This document shows, piece after piece, positions 15,234 to 23,951 of a stretch of DNA of 64,000 nucleotides; positions within the stretch are counted from its first letter, which is position 1; each line of letters starts with the position of its first letter. Origin of the DNA: Granulicoccus phenolivorans DSM 17626 = NBRC 107789 = JCM 15570. Its GTDB lineage: Bacteria > Actinomycetota > Actinomycetes > Propionibacteriales > Propionibacteriaceae. A program made the translations under genes and the position numbers. A model generated the notes under the pieces. The model did no database searches and was not told the DNA's origin. It saw only the letters and a list, made by a program, of their open reading frames with translations. Location of the stretch: NCBI RefSeq assembly GCF_000423085.1, contig NZ_KE383974.1, positions 1 through 64,000 of the forward strand, read 5' to 3'.

Positions 15234-16138
15234 CAGGCTTCTCCGATCAGATTTCCGTGGGTGTCGTAGCGGTACCAGCCCTGGCCGGTCTTGCGGCCCA
15301 GGTGGCCGGCGGCGACCCGCTCGCTGAGGCTGCGGGAGGGGGCCTCGGCGGGGTCACCGGACTCCTCGAAGCGGCCCTGCTTGCTGGCGTAGCCGATGTC
15401 GAGCCCGGTCATGTCCTGCAGTTCGAACGGGCCCTTGGGGTGGCCCAGCGCGGTGCGGCAGGCCACGTCGATGTCGGTGATGGAGGCGTACCCGCCCTCG
15501 AGCAGGAAGACGGCCTCGGTGCGGATCGCATCGAGGATCCGGTTGGCGATGAAGCCGTTGATCTCCTTCTGCATCACCACCGGGACCTTGTCCAGCGTCT
15601 CGACCAGCGCGACCGCGGCGGCCAGGGTCTCCGCCGAGGTCTGCGGACCCCGGACGACCTCGACGCACTTCATCACCAGCGCTGGGTTGAAGAAGTGGAT
15701 GTTGATCACCCGGTCCGGACGCTGGGTGGCCTCGGCGATCCGGGACGGGACGAAACTGGAGGAGTTCGAGGCGAGGATGGTCCGCTCGGGACACAGCGCA
15801 TCCAGCCGGCGGAAGATCTCCTGCTTCACCGGCAGGTTCTCCACCGCGGCCTCGATGACCAGGTCGGCCTCGGTGGCCACGGCGTCCAACTCGGTGGTGA
15901 ACGACAGCCGGGCGAAGGCGTCCGCCACCTCCTCGGCGGTGATCCGGCCCTTCTCGACCCGGCGCTCCATCAGCCCGCGCAGCGTGCTTTCGGCCCGGGT
16001 GAGGCTGTCGGCGGAGACGTCCTGGACGTTCACCTGATAGCCGGCCAACGCGCAGGCCATGCCGATCTGGGAACCCATCGCGCCGGCTCCGATGACGACG
16101 ACCTGCTGGGGTGCGTCGCCTCGGGGTGTGTCAGTCAT
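15233..16138 (-). CDS. 3-hydroxyacyl-CoA (3-hydroxybutyryl-CoA) dehydrogenase
   Basis: The enzyme oxidises 3-hydroxyacyl-CoA with NAD+. It has 301 residues, the size of the stand-alone FadB2/PaaH/Hbd type. The N-terminal Rossmann motif GAGAMGSQIG is preceded by VVVI. The catalytic-site region INIHFFNPA contains the conserved His, and a C-terminal helical dimerisation domain follows. It is the first gene of the minus-strand beta-oxidation operon. The 169-bp gap to the divergent enoyl-CoA hydratase contains an imperfect palindrome that may be the operator. Confidence 0.92.
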   Translation of the reverse strand: MTDTPRGDAPQQVVVIGAGAMGSQIGMACALAGYQVNVQDVSADSLTRAESTLRGLMERRVEKGRITAEEVADAFARLSFTTELDAVATEADLVIEAAVENLPVKQEIFRRLDALCPERTILASNSSSFVPSRIAEATQRPDRVINIHFFNPALVMKCVEVVRGPQTSAETLAAAVALVETLDKVPVVMQKEINGFIANRILDAIRTEAVFLLEGGYASITDIDVACRTALGHPKGPFELQDMTGLDIGYASKQGRFEESGDPAEAPSRSLSERVAAGHLGRKTGQGWYRYDTHGNLIGEA

Positions 16139-16221
16139 TTGTGCTCCCTTCGACGTGTTTCGTTAGACTCTAGACACCGAAAGTGACCACGTCGACGATG
16201 AATCGACTATGGCGGGTAAAA

Positions 16222-16239
16222 GCCAACTCTATGGTTGAC
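16222..16239. promoter_or_regulatory. candidate MarR/TetR-type operator between divergent beta-oxidation genes
   Basis: GCCAAC and GTTGAC flank TCTATG; the arms match at 5 of 6 positions. The site lies between the hydroxyacyl-CoA dehydrogenase operon and the enoyl-CoA hydratase gene. The MarR gene at 17349 is the nearest regulator and could act here; this is inference. Confidence 0.3.
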
Positions 16240-16307
16240 TTTTGGATTCCATGGTCCCTACCGTGGGTGGACCGCAGGGTTGCGGGGCCACCACGAAGGG
16301 ATGAACG

Positions 16308-17108
16308 ATGACGTTTTCTGACTACCAGCACCTGCTCTTCGAGCGCCGCGAGCACGGGGTGCTGCTGATCACGATGAACCGGCCGGAGAAGTACAACGCG
16401 GCCAATGCCGTCATGCACGCCGAGCTGGCGCGGGTGTGGGGTGAGGTCTCCACCGATGCGTCGGTCCGGGTGGCCGTCATCACCGGGGCCGGCAAGGCGT
16501 TCTGCGCCGGGGGCGACCTGTCCTGGGTCGAGGACACCGCCGGTGATCACGCCAAGGTCGCCGGGCTGCTCACCGAGATGAGCGACCTCGTCTACGGGAT
16601 GGTCAACTGTGACAAGCCGATCATCTCCGCGATCAACGGCGTCTCGGTCGGGGCCGGCACCGTCGTCGGCCTGATGGCCGACATCTCGATCGCGGCCAAC
16701 GAGGCCAAGATCGGGGACGGACACGTCGGCCTCGGCGTTGCCGCCGGTGACCACGCCGCGATCACCTGGCCGCTGCTGTGCGGAATGGCGAAGGCCCGCT
16801 ACTACCTGATGACCGGGGAGATGGTGACCGGCGAGGAGGCCGAGCGGATCGGTCTGGTCAGCAAGGCCGTGCCGCGCGAGCAGGTGCTGGAGGAGGCACT
16901 GGCGGTGGCCGCGCGCCTGGGGACGGGGTCGCAGACCTCGATCCGGTGGACCAAGAAGGCCTTGAACAACTGGATCAAGCAGGCCGGCCCGATCTTCGAC
17001 CAGGGTGCCGCCTACGAGATGCTCGGCTTCCTCGGCCCCGACATCACCGAGGGGATCGCCTCGATCCGGGAGAAGCGCGCGCCGCAGTTCCCGTCCGCGG
17101 CGAACTGA
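16308..17108 (+). CDS. enoyl-CoA hydratase/isomerase family protein
   Basis: This crotonase-fold protein of 266 residues has the oxyanion-hole segment [11 protein letters not shown] and the glycine-rich [16 protein letters not shown] helix. The region where classical hydratases carry the two catalytic glutamates reads [14 protein letters not shown], so the usual Glu pair is not obvious. It may be a hydratase of a divergent subfamily or another crotonase activity such as isomerase. It begins with a clear AAGGG ribosome binding site, is divergent from the beta-oxidation operon, and is followed 8 nt later by a truncated CoA-transferase gene. Confidence 0.85.
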   Translation: MTFSDYQHLLFERREHGVLLITMNRPEKYNAANAVMHAELARVWGEVSTDASVRVAVITGAGKAFCAGGDLSWVEDTAGDHAKVAGLLTEMSDLVYGMVNCDKPIISAINGVSVGAGTVVGLMADISIAANEAKIGDGHVGLGVAAGDHAAITWPLLCGMAKARYYLMTGEMVTGEEAERIGLVSKAVPREQVLEEALAVAARLGTGSQTSIRWTKKALNNWIKQAGPIFDQGAAYEMLGFLGPDITEGIASIREKRAPQFPSAAN

Positions 17109-17116
17109 GTCGCGGC

Positions 17117-17422
17117 ATGGACAAGACAGCGAAGAACGCGGCCGAGGCCGTTGCGGACATCCCCGCCGGGGCCTCCCTGGCGGTGGGCGGTTTCGGCGTG
17201 TGCGGAATCCCCTCGGTGCTGATCGACGCGCTGCTCGCGCAGGGGGCCGACGACCTCGAGGTGATCTCGAACAACGCCGGGATCGACGGAGTCGGCCTCG
17301 GCACCCTCCTGGAGGCCCGCCGGCTGTGCGCCCCCGGATGGGGCCGGGTCAGCCCCAGGCTGTCCCGGGCCAGTTGCCGGTGGGGTCGATCCGGCTCAGG
17401 ACGGTCTTTCCGATCGTCTTGA
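17117..17422 (+). pseudogene. 5' remnant of 3-oxoacid CoA-transferase subunit A
   Basis: The first about 65 residues (MDKTAKNAAEAVADIPAGAS, then LAVGGFGVCGIPSVLIDAL and DLEVISNNAGIDG) match the N-terminus of succinyl-CoA:3-oxoacid CoA-transferase subunit A, normally about 230 residues. Similarity ends at about 17325 within LLEARRL. After that the frame runs antisense through the end of the MarR gene. No subunit B follows. The simplest reading is a deletion that joined the start of a scoAB operon to the MarR gene. Any product would lack most of the fold. Confidence 0.75.
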
Positions 17423-17864
17423 GTTCGGCGAGCTGCTCGGGGGTCACCGCGTCGATGAGGACCTGGCGTACGTATTCCACGTGGCCGGGCGCGGCGGCCA
17501 CCACCTTGTCGTACCCGGCCTGGGTGAGGATCGCGTTGGTCCGCCGGCCGGCGCCGGGGATCCGCTCCCGGCGCAGCAGTCCCTGACCCTCCAGGCGTTT
17601 CGCGGTGTGCGAGAGCCGGGACAGCGAGGAGGAGGTGGCCTCGGCGATGAAGGACATCTGCAGCGTACGGTCGGCCCGCTCGGAGAGCACCGACAGCACC
17701 ATGTACTCGAAGAAGCTGATCCCCTGGTCGCGCTGCAACTGGGCGTCCAGGGATCCGGGCAGCTTGACCGTCAGGGCGGCCATTGCCAACCACGCCGACC
17801 GTTCGGCCGGGGTCAACCAACGCGGCTCGTCGGCAGGGTCGGATGTTGCTTGCTCCGGGCTCAT
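17349..17864 (-). CDS. MarR-family transcriptional regulator
   Basis: The 171-residue protein has the MarR winged-helix organisation: an N-terminal dimerisation helix, the segment ISFFEYMVLSVLSE, a recognition region TSSSLSRLSHTAKRLEGQGL, and the wing GAGRRTNAILTQAG. Such proteins are usually repressors released by small aromatic or lipidic ligands. Its 3' end overlaps, in antisense, the frame of the truncated CoA-transferase gene, so the deletion that made the remnant ends very close to this stop codon. Likely targets are itself or the neighbouring beta-oxidation genes; this is not shown by sequence. Confidence 0.88.
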   Translation of the reverse strand: MSPEQATSDPADEPRWLTPAERSAWLAMAALTVKLPGSLDAQLQRDQGISFFEYMVLSVLSERADRTLQMSFIAEATSSSLSRLSHTAKRLEGQGLLRRERIPGAGRRTNAILTQAGYDKVVAAAPGHVEYVRQVLIDAVTPEQLAELKTIGKTVLSRIDPTGNWPGTAWG

Positions 17865-17888
17865 GGCCTCACTCTAGAAGGCAGGGTT

Positions 17889-18476
17889 TCACACCCGGGC
17901 CAGTTCCAGGTTCTCCAGAATGTCGGCGACGGTCTCCTCGGGGGTCTGCGCCGAGGAGTCGAGCCAGTAGCCGATGTGCTCGGTCTCCTTGCGCAGGGCA
18001 TGGTCCAGGGCGCCGGCGGAGAAGTAGACATAGCCGGCCTTCTGCCGCTGCTCCTCCCGCCACTCCAGCGCCGACACGGTCGGGGAGAGCACCACCAGGA
18101 AGCGATCGGGCGTACTGATCCGAGCGATGAAACGGTGCAGGTCGCGCCCGATGATGACGTCCTGAACGATCGCGTCGAACCCGGAGGACGCGAACTCATC
18201 GGCCACCATCGAGGCCAGCTTGTAGCGCAATTGCAACTGGGCGATCGCCGCCGGTGGCGGATTCGGGGTCATCTCGGCCCCGCCGTTGATCATCATCCGG
18301 CGGAAGGCGTCCCCGCGGACATGCACCGATTGCGGCAGCCGCTGGGCCAGCAATTGAGCGACGGTGGACTTGCCGGCGGCCATGGCCCCGGTGATGACGA
18401 TCACCCGACCGGTCCCGCCGGGGGCATCCACATCGGGGGTCGGGTAGGGCACGACATCCACTGTCACGGGCCCCAT
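17889..18476 (-). CDS. P-loop ATPase/kinase, function unknown
   Basis: The protein has a Walker A motif GAMAAGKS near its N-terminus, preceded by RVIVIT, and the overall size (about 195 residues) of small nucleoside-kinase-like or chloramphenicol-phosphotransferase-like P-loop proteins. A DVII segment could supply the Walker B acid. I placed the start at the ATG at 18476 (MGPVTVDVV); the frame extends upstream to 18521 with a less family-like sequence. It is divergent from rpiB. Substrate cannot be inferred. Confidence 0.7.
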   Translation of the reverse strand: MGPVTVDVVPYPTPDVDAPGGTGRVIVITGAMAAGKSTVAQLLAQRLPQSVHVRGDAFRRMMINGGAEMTPNPPPAAIAQLQLRYKLASMVADEFASSGFDAIVQDVIIGRDLHRFIARISTPDRFLVVLSPTVSALEWREEQRQKAGYVYFSAGALDHALRKETEHIGYWLDSSAQTPEETVADILENLELARV

Positions 18477-18581
18477 TGTCCCGCATTTGTGTGACGTACC
18501 AAACCGAGTGCGACCGGTCATTTACGATGCGCTGCGTACGCGGGGGCCGACGAGTGTCCGCGCGGGAACCGAGGAGTGTGC

Positions 18582-19031
18582 ATGAAGATCGCCGTAGCCG
18601 CCGACCATGGTGGCTTTGCGCTGAAGACCCAACTGGCCGAATACCTGGCCGACCGGGGCCATCAGGTCCTCGATGTGGGCACCCACAGCGCCGATCGCAC
18701 CGACTATCCGATCTGGGGTTCCCGGGCCGCGCATGCGGTGGTCGACGGCGAGGCCGACCTGGCGGTGATCTGCTGCGGCTCGGGCATCGGGATCTCGATC
18801 GCGGCGAACAAGGTGCCCGGGGCACGCTGTGTGGTGTGCACCGAGCCCTACTCCGCCCAGATGGGGCGCCGGCACAACAACGCGAACATGCTGGCCCTGG
18901 GGGAGCGCTTCGTCGGACCGGACATGGCCCGGGCGATCGTGGACGCCTTCCTCGACACCGGTTTCGACGGCGGCCGGCACGAGGGTCGGGTGGCCCTGCT
19001 GGAGCGCCTGGACGCCGGCGAGCGGCTCTGA
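18582..19031 (+). CDS. rpiB: ribose-5-phosphate isomerase B family
   Basis: RpiB interconverts ribose-5-phosphate and ribulose-5-phosphate in the pentose phosphate pathway. The 149-residue protein begins MKIAVAADHGG with the conserved Asp-His, carries the catalytic Cys in ICCGSGIGISIAANK, and has the RRHNNANMLALGER phosphate/active-site segment. I chose ATG 18582, which follows a GAGGAG ribosome binding site; a GTG six bases earlier is also in frame. It is a single gene divergent from the P-loop kinase and convergent with the alpha/beta hydrolase. Confidence 0.92.
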   Translation: MKIAVAADHGGFALKTQLAEYLADRGHQVLDVGTHSADRTDYPIWGSRAAHAVVDGEADLAVICCGSGIGISIAANKVPGARCVVCTEPYSAQMGRRHNNANMLALGERFVGPDMARAIVDAFLDTGFDGGRHEGRVALLERLDAGERL

Positions 19032-19076
19032 CCCGGCGCCCGCGTCAGCTCACGGCGGCACCGCCGGGGGCAGGGA

Positions 19077-19940
19077 TCAGCTGAGGCGGCGCTGCAGGAA
19101 CCCGTCGATCAGGCGCGCGACCTCGTGGACGTGGGTCTCCAGCAGGAAGTGCCCGCCGTCGAGCAGGTGGATCTCGGCGTTCACGGCGTCCTTGTCGAAC
19201 GCGCGCGCACCATCCGGGCCGAAAATCGGATCACCGGCACCCCACACGGCCAGGACGGGAACCTTACTGGTGCGCAGGTAGTCGTGCAGGGCGGGGTACA
19301 GCGGGGCGTTGGTGGCGTAGTCGCGGAACAGGGCGAGCTGGATCTCGTCGTTGCCGGGGCGGGCGACCTGCGCGGCGTCGTGCACCCAGGTGTCCGGGTC
19401 GACCAGGCTCTCGTCGGACACCCCGGTCAGGTACTGCCACTTGATGGCGGCCAGATCCAGGGCGGGTCGCACCCCGGCCTCGGTCTGCGGATTCGGGTCC
19501 TGCTGGTACGCCCGCACCGGGGTCCAGAAGCTCTCGACGAAACCCTCGTCGTACCCGTTGCCGTTCTGCGTGACGATCGCGGTGATGGCCTGCGGGTGTC
19601 GCAGCGCCAGGCGCCAGCCGATCGGGGCGCCGTAGTCCTGGCCGTAGAATGCGTAGCGGGACACCCCGAGCCGGGCGAGCAGGCCTTCGGTGAGATCGGT
19701 GAGCGCGTCGAACGTGTAGGCGAACTCGGTGACTGCGGGGGCGTCGGAGTGGCCGAAGCCGAGGTAGTCGGGGGCGATCACGTGGTAGTGATCGGCCAGC
19801 AGCGGAATGAGGTTGCGGAACATGTACGAGCTGGTCGGAAAGCCGTGCAGCAGCACCAGCGTCGGCGCCTGCGGGGAGCCGGCCTCGCGGTAGAACAATC
19901 GCTGCCCGGCGATGTCGGCGTAGCGATGATGAACGGTCAT
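19077..19940 (-). CDS. alpha/beta hydrolase, epoxide hydrolase/haloalkane dehalogenase-like
   Basis: The 287-residue protein is an alpha/beta-fold hydrolase. The oxyanion motif HGFPTSS is at about residue 32, the nucleophile is Asp102 in GQDYG, as in epoxide hydrolases and dehalogenases rather than serine esterases, and the catalytic His is in LDGGHFLLET. It is divergent from a CGNR regulator, and a perfect palindrome lies directly upstream of its ribosome binding site (GAGG), so it is probably controlled by that regulator. Physiological substrate is unknown. Confidence 0.87.
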   Translation of the reverse strand: MTVHHRYADIAGQRLFYREAGSPQAPTLVLLHGFPTSSYMFRNLIPLLADHYHVIAPDYLGFGHSDAPAVTEFAYTFDALTDLTEGLLARLGVSRYAFYGQDYGAPIGWRLALRHPQAITAIVTQNGNGYDEGFVESFWTPVRAYQQDPNPQTEAGVRPALDLAAIKWQYLTGVSDESLVDPDTWVHDAAQVARPGNDEIQLALFRDYATNAPLYPALHDYLRTSKVPVLAVWGAGDPIFGPDGARAFDKDAVNAEIHLLDGGHFLLETHVHEVARLIDGFLQRRLS

Positions 19941-19963
19941 GACTAACTCCCTTGAGGAGGTTT

Positions 19964-19979
19964 AATGGTTAGCACCATT
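19964..19979. promoter_or_regulatory. perfect palindrome, candidate CGNR-regulator operator
   Basis: AATGGT and ACCATT flank TAGC, giving 6-bp perfect arms, midway between the divergent hydrolase and CGNR regulator genes and 24 nt upstream of the hydrolase start codon. Confidence 0.5.
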
Positions 19980-20025
19980 CAACGTCGGGTCGGATAACCT
20001 GTCAATGGGATTTTGGGGGTTAGAT

Positions 20026-20538
20026 ATGGAACTGGCTGCTGCGGATCGGGGTGACCAAGACCTGCTGCTGGATCTGCTCAACACCACGCCGCTTGTGGAG
20101 GGAGTGCCCATGGACGTGCTCGCCGATCCTGCGCAGGCGCCCACCTGGCTGCATGAGCACGGGGTGAGTGAGGTCGAGTTGGACGCTCTGGTGGCGGCCC
20201 GGGATCTCCTCCAGGCGGTGGTGCGCGGGACCGCGGCGGCGGACACGTTGGGCCCGCTGCTGCGGAAGGCGGCCCTGCGGGCAACCGCGACGACGGCCGG
20301 GCTGAGCTGGGACCTGGACGTCGAGGACGCCGAGCGGGGCGCGGTGCGGGTGGTGCTGGCCTGGGATGCGCTGCGGATCAACAGTCCCGGCCGGCTCCGG
20401 ACCTGCGCGAACCATGAGTGTCGGCGGTTTCTCATCGATCGCAGCAAACCCAACACTGCCCGCTGGTGTTCGATGGCGACCTGTGGCAATCGGATGAAGG
20501 CCCGGCGGCATTACGAGCGCACGAAGACGACGCCGTGA
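20026..20538 (+). CDS. CGNR zinc-finger regulatory protein
   Basis: This 170-residue protein has an N-terminal helical ABATE-type domain and a C-terminal CGNR zinc finger: Cys127, Cys132, Cys148 and Cys153 in CANHECRRF and WCSMATCGNRMKAR. The family is regarded as DNA-binding regulators, often beside the gene they control. I chose ATG 20026 rather than the upstream in-frame start because it follows GGGGGT at normal spacing and gives MELAAADRGD. It is divergent from the hydrolase at 19077 with the palindrome at 19964-19979 between them. Confidence 0.85.
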   Translation: MELAAADRGDQDLLLDLLNTTPLVEGVPMDVLADPAQAPTWLHEHGVSEVELDALVAARDLLQAVVRGTAAADTLGPLLRKAALRATATTAGLSWDLDVEDAERGAVRVVLAWDALRINSPGRLRTCANHECRRFLIDRSKPNTARWCSMATCGNRMKARRHYERTKTTP

Positions 20539-20562
20539 GCCGGTCCCGGGCCCGGCGGCGGG

Positions 20563-21426
20563 TCAGTTGCCGGCGGCGAACACCTGGGTCGACCAGGTCT
20601 CACTGCGATAGGTCACCGTGCTGATCCCGGTCCGGGTCAGCTCCGGGCGCAGGATCGTGGCCCGGTGTGCCGGGGCGGCCAGCCACAACTGACACAGGGC
20701 CTGGCCCATCTCCGGCCGGGTGGCGCCCCAGCCGACGTTCTCGGCGACGGGGCCGCCGCCGGCCTGCTGCTGCACCGCAGGATTGTCGGCCAGATTGTCG
20801 GTCTGGGCCATGTGGACCGTCCACTGCAGGGCGACCCCCGCGAGGGTGGCGTCCCAGCGCAACGGGGTCAGGCCCGCGCGGACCCGTTCGTCGTCGACGC
20901 AGCTCTGGATCGAGGTCGTGTCGGCGGGGGCATCGGCGGCGGCACTGGCCTCACTGCCCGCGTCGGCGCGCCAGACGATCTGCCCGCCGGTGAAATTCTG
21001 CCGGTAGGTGTCCCCGAGCGCCTGCTCCGCCCCGGTGGGTACGCCCAGCCAGCCCGGCGCCGAACCCTCGCGGGCGTACCGTTCCCCGATCGCGCCCCAG
21101 ACCGGGTAGGCACCCTGGCTGGTGTGGTAGACGATCTCCCCGTGCTCGAATCCCTGCGACCAGGTGTCGGTGCCGGTGCGCTGTTCGGGGGCCAGCGGGA
21201 GTCCCAGGCGGCCCTGCGCGCCGCCGAGTTCGGCGTACTTCTCGGCGATGGCGCCCTGGGTGGCCGGTGGCGCCGGCGGGTCGGTGATTGCGGGCGCGGC
21301 ATGGGCGGGGGCGAGAGCCCCGCTGAGCAGCAGGCCGGTGGCCAGGGTGCCGAGCGCCACCCTGGCGGCCCGGTTCCGCGGTCGTCCGCGCTGCATCGGC
21401 ATCGCTGCCCTCCTGTGCTTGTCCAT
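20563..21426 (-). CDS. secreted LGFP-repeat and CAP-domain protein
   Basis: An N-terminal signal peptide (hydrophobic ALGTLATGLLLSGA ending APAHA) is followed by at least two LGFP repeats (residues about 50-155; GAIAEKYAELGG...LGLPL and GAIGERYAREG...LGVPT) and a C-terminal CAP/SCP domain of about 110 residues (SCVDDERVRAGLTPLRW, ENVGWG, RATILRP). LGFP repeats are found in actinobacterial cell-wall proteins, so a wall-associated or secreted role is likely. Several N-terminal ATGs are possible (21438, 21426, 21402); I give 21426. Convergent with the CGNR gene. Confidence 0.85.
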   Translation of the reverse strand: MDKHRRAAMPMQRGRPRNRAARVALGTLATGLLLSGALAPAHAAPAITDPPAPPATQGAIAEKYAELGGAQGRLGLPLAPEQRTGTDTWSQGFEHGEIVYHTSQGAYPVWGAIGERYAREGSAPGWLGVPTGAEQALGDTYRQNFTGGQIVWRADAGSEASAAADAPADTTSIQSCVDDERVRAGLTPLRWDATLAGVALQWTVHMAQTDNLADNPAVQQQAGGGPVAENVGWGATRPEMGQALCQLWLAAPAHRATILRPELTRTGISTVTYRSETWSTQVFAAGN

Positions 21427-21561
21427 CGCAGCGACCATAGGTCGGTCCGGGAACCGGAGAAACCCGGACCGGGGAAGGTAATCAAATCGTCATGTTCGGC
21501 TCGGACGGCGTCCGGCGGGCAGGATCGGGGATTCGCGGTGCCGGCGGCCTATTCTCATCCG

Positions 21562-22755
21562 GTGGCAGATCCTCAGCGCAGCGCTCCCGATCCGGACACA
21601 GGTACCCAGCGGCTGTGGCCGATCTTCGTCGGCGGCTTCCTGGGCCCCTTCGGCGGCCAAGTCGTCACCACCATGCTGCCGGAACTCGCGGCCGCCTTCG
21701 ACTCCGACCTGGCCGGGGTCAGTGCGGCGCTCACGGCCTACATGGTTCCGTTCGCGCTGCTGATGATCGTCTCCGGCACGATCGCCGAGCGGATCGGGCG
21801 CCGGCGTACGGTGCGACTGGCCTACGGGCTGTACGCGGTGAGCACGCTGGGGTGCCTGCTGGCGCCGAACCTGGAGGTGTTCCTGGTCGCCCGGGCGCTG
21901 CAGGGGACCGCGAACGCGTTCATCACCCCGGTGCTCGCCGGGGCCATCACCGAGGCGGTCCCGCCGGCCAAACTGGGCCGGTCCATCGGTCTGCTCGGCT
22001 CGATCCAGGCCGCGGGACAGGCGCTGGCCCCGCTGGCCGGCGGGGCAGCTGCGGCGTGGCACTGGGAAAGCGCCTTCGTGGTGGTGATGATCTCGGCCAT
22101 CGTGCTGTTCTTCGTTCCGCCGCCGGATTCGACCATGCCCGCGCCCGCCTCCTCGGCCGAGCGCTGGAAAGCGCTGCTGAACCGCCAACTGTTGCTGTCG
22201 GCGGTGCTGGCGATGCTGTCGTTCATCACCGGCATGGCCCTGATGCTGCTCACCGCGCTGTTCGCCCGCGACACGGTGGGGGTCAACGCGACCGTGGCGG
22301 GCCTGATGGTGGCCAGCTTCGGGATCGCCGGACTGCTCGGAGGCCGCGGCGCCGGATCCCTGTTGGACCGGTTCGGTCGACTGCAGATCGGGATCATCGG
22401 GTTCCTGCTGCTGGGCTGTGGGCCGATCATCGTCTCGCTCACCGCGGGCCTGTCGCCGGTGACCGGGGCGATCGTGGGTGCCTGCGGACTTGCGCTGTCG
22501 GGGGTCAGCAGCACCGCGGTGCGCGCCCTCACCCAGATGCTGGCCCTGACCAGTGCCCCGGCGAACCGGGCCGGGGCGAGTTCGATCTCCCAGGCGGCGC
22601 AGTTCGGTGGGTCGGCAATCGCGCCGTTCCTGTTCATGCCGATCTATGAGGCCGGCCACGGCGTACTCGCGCTGCAGCTGGCCGCGGTCCCGGCCGGGCT
22701 GGGCGCGCTGATCCTGATCGTGGTGCTCAGCGTCGGGCGACGTACGCGGTCCTGA
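21562..22755 (+). CDS. MFS transporter
   Basis: The 397-residue protein shows 12 probable transmembrane segments and the MFS motif A in the loop after TM2 (GTIAERIGRRRTV) with a second half-copy after TM8 (GRGAGSLLDRFGRL). It resembles drug:proton antiporter (DHA) exporters. I chose GTG 21562 (ADPQRSAPDPDTG before TM1); no convincing ribosome binding site is seen, and the frame stays open far upstream through the antisense of the CAP gene, so the start is uncertain. Substrate is unknown. Confidence 0.85.
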   Translation: MADPQRSAPDPDTGTQRLWPIFVGGFLGPFGGQVVTTMLPELAAAFDSDLAGVSAALTAYMVPFALLMIVSGTIAERIGRRRTVRLAYGLYAVSTLGCLLAPNLEVFLVARALQGTANAFITPVLAGAITEAVPPAKLGRSIGLLGSIQAAGQALAPLAGGAAAAWHWESAFVVVMISAIVLFFVPPPDSTMPAPASSAERWKALLNRQLLLSAVLAMLSFITGMALMLLTALFARDTVGVNATVAGLMVASFGIAGLLGGRGAGSLLDRFGRLQIGIIGFLLLGCGPIIVSLTAGLSPVTGAIVGACGLALSGVSSTAVRALTQMLALTSAPANRAGASSISQAAQFGGSAIAPFLFMPIYEAGHGVLALQLAAVPAGLGALILIVVLSVGRRTRS

Positions 22756-23350
22756 CGCCGGGCGTACGCGGGCCCGCGGCAACCCGGCGATGGGTTCTTC
22801 CGTTGCGGGCGTTCCCGCGATGGGTTCGTCAGCGGGGGCCGTTCCCGCGACCCCACCGGTCACCCGGCGTGGGCCGGGCGCGCCCGCGGTTGGTGCAGCA
22901 GGTGCGGGAGTCGGTAGGGGCTGCGGATTCCCCAGAAGGCACGCTCGGTCGGGCGGGCCGCTGGGGGTGGGCTGCGGGCGTACGCGGGGCCGCCGCTGCC
23001 GGACGTCTCAGGACCGGACGACTCAGGACCGGACGACTCAGGACCGGACGCACAGAACTGGCGTGCCGGGCGATGACCCAGCATCCCGACGGTCATCCAG
23101 CTTCCCCCCTTGGCGACCCGGCGTCAGGGCGCCCGGAAGCTGGGCGCCCTCGGGTGACGCTGGTTGACCGCCCCGACGCTGCTTGACGGTTCCGAACCGT
23201 GCCTGCCGATGCTGCCGCTGCGGGCGGGAGGGCAGAGATGAGGTGATATCGGATCCGGCGTCGGTGTCGTCATGGAGCGTCACTCAGGTGCATGCGGCTT
23301 CGGGGCGCCCGGAAGCTGGGTGCCCTCGGGTGACGCTGGTTGACCGCCCC
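22756..23350. repeat. intergenic repeat tract upstream of the str operon
   Basis: No gene is supported. Three copies of a 15-bp unit (GGACCGGACGACTCA type) lie at about 23003-23050. A 55-bp direct repeat (GGGCGCCCGGAAGCTGGG...) occurs at 23127-23181 and 23303-23357 with one mismatch. Its GGGGCGCC...GAAGCTGGG...GTGACGCTG words belong to the dispersed hairpin repeat family seen at 35-36 kb. Confidence 0.65.
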
Positions 23351-23455
23351 GACGCTGATCCCGGACCGCGCCGACGCTGATCCCGGACCGCGCCGACGCT
23401 GATCCCGGACCGCGCCGACGCTGATCCCGGACCGCGCCGACGCTGATCCCGGTCC
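23351..23455. repeat. 22-bp perfect tandem repeat, nearly five copies
   Basis: The unit GACGCTGATCCCGGACCGCG plus CC starts at 23351, 23373, 23395, 23417 and 23439; four copies are complete and identical and the fifth is partial. The period is not a multiple of three, and it is non-coding. Confidence 0.85.
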
Positions 23456-23603
23456 CAGCCCGGTGCGCCCGCTGCGAGGTCGTCCGGTTCCGCGGGCCGC
23501 ACCGATCGCTTCCCCAGCGGCGCGTACGCTGAAGTCCCGGCCGGGATCGACCGACCCGACGCGGTCGCTGGGAAGCCCGGCGCCCCTGCGCGGACACCGC
23601 ACT

Positions 23604-23632
23604 TTGACCCATGCGGCAGTTGCGGATATTCT
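23604..23632 (+). promoter_or_regulatory. promoter of the str operon
   Basis: TTGACC at 23604-23609 and TATTCT at 23627-23632 with a 17-bp spacer form a good sigma-A promoter, leaving a leader of about 310 nt before rpsL. No gene lies between it and rpsL. Confidence 0.6.
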
Positions 23633-23951
23633 TACTGACTGGGTTCGGCTTGCCCGAGCCCGGTTGCGTACCCTCGTCGCATCGGATCACGGCCCGCAGA
23701 AGCGGTAAGGCCTGATTCGGCACGAGCGCGTACGCGCAGCAGCTCCCCTTTCGGCTGCGGTATCGCACGGTTGGGAACTGCACAGTCGGACTCCGCGCCC
23801 CGGACGGGCACCGGAATCCGACGTCACGGACAGAAGCAACGATCTGTTTGCGGGCCCTCGACCATGGTGGGGCGAGCCCGAGGCGGATCACCCAGCACAC
23901 CTGTGCCGAGTCCCGACGGCTCGCACGAACGAAGGAAAGAGATACCAGCCG

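Noticed and set aside
12960-15269. A 769-codon plus-strand frame across the thiolase and acyl-CoA dehydrogenase genes
   Set aside because: It is antisense to two clearly coding genes and spans their boundary; Gly/Arg/Gln-rich with no motif.
23351-23455. Iteron-type replication origin
   Set aside because: 22-bp direct repeats suggest iterons, but there is no rep gene or AT-rich region, and the surroundings are chromosomal housekeeping genes.
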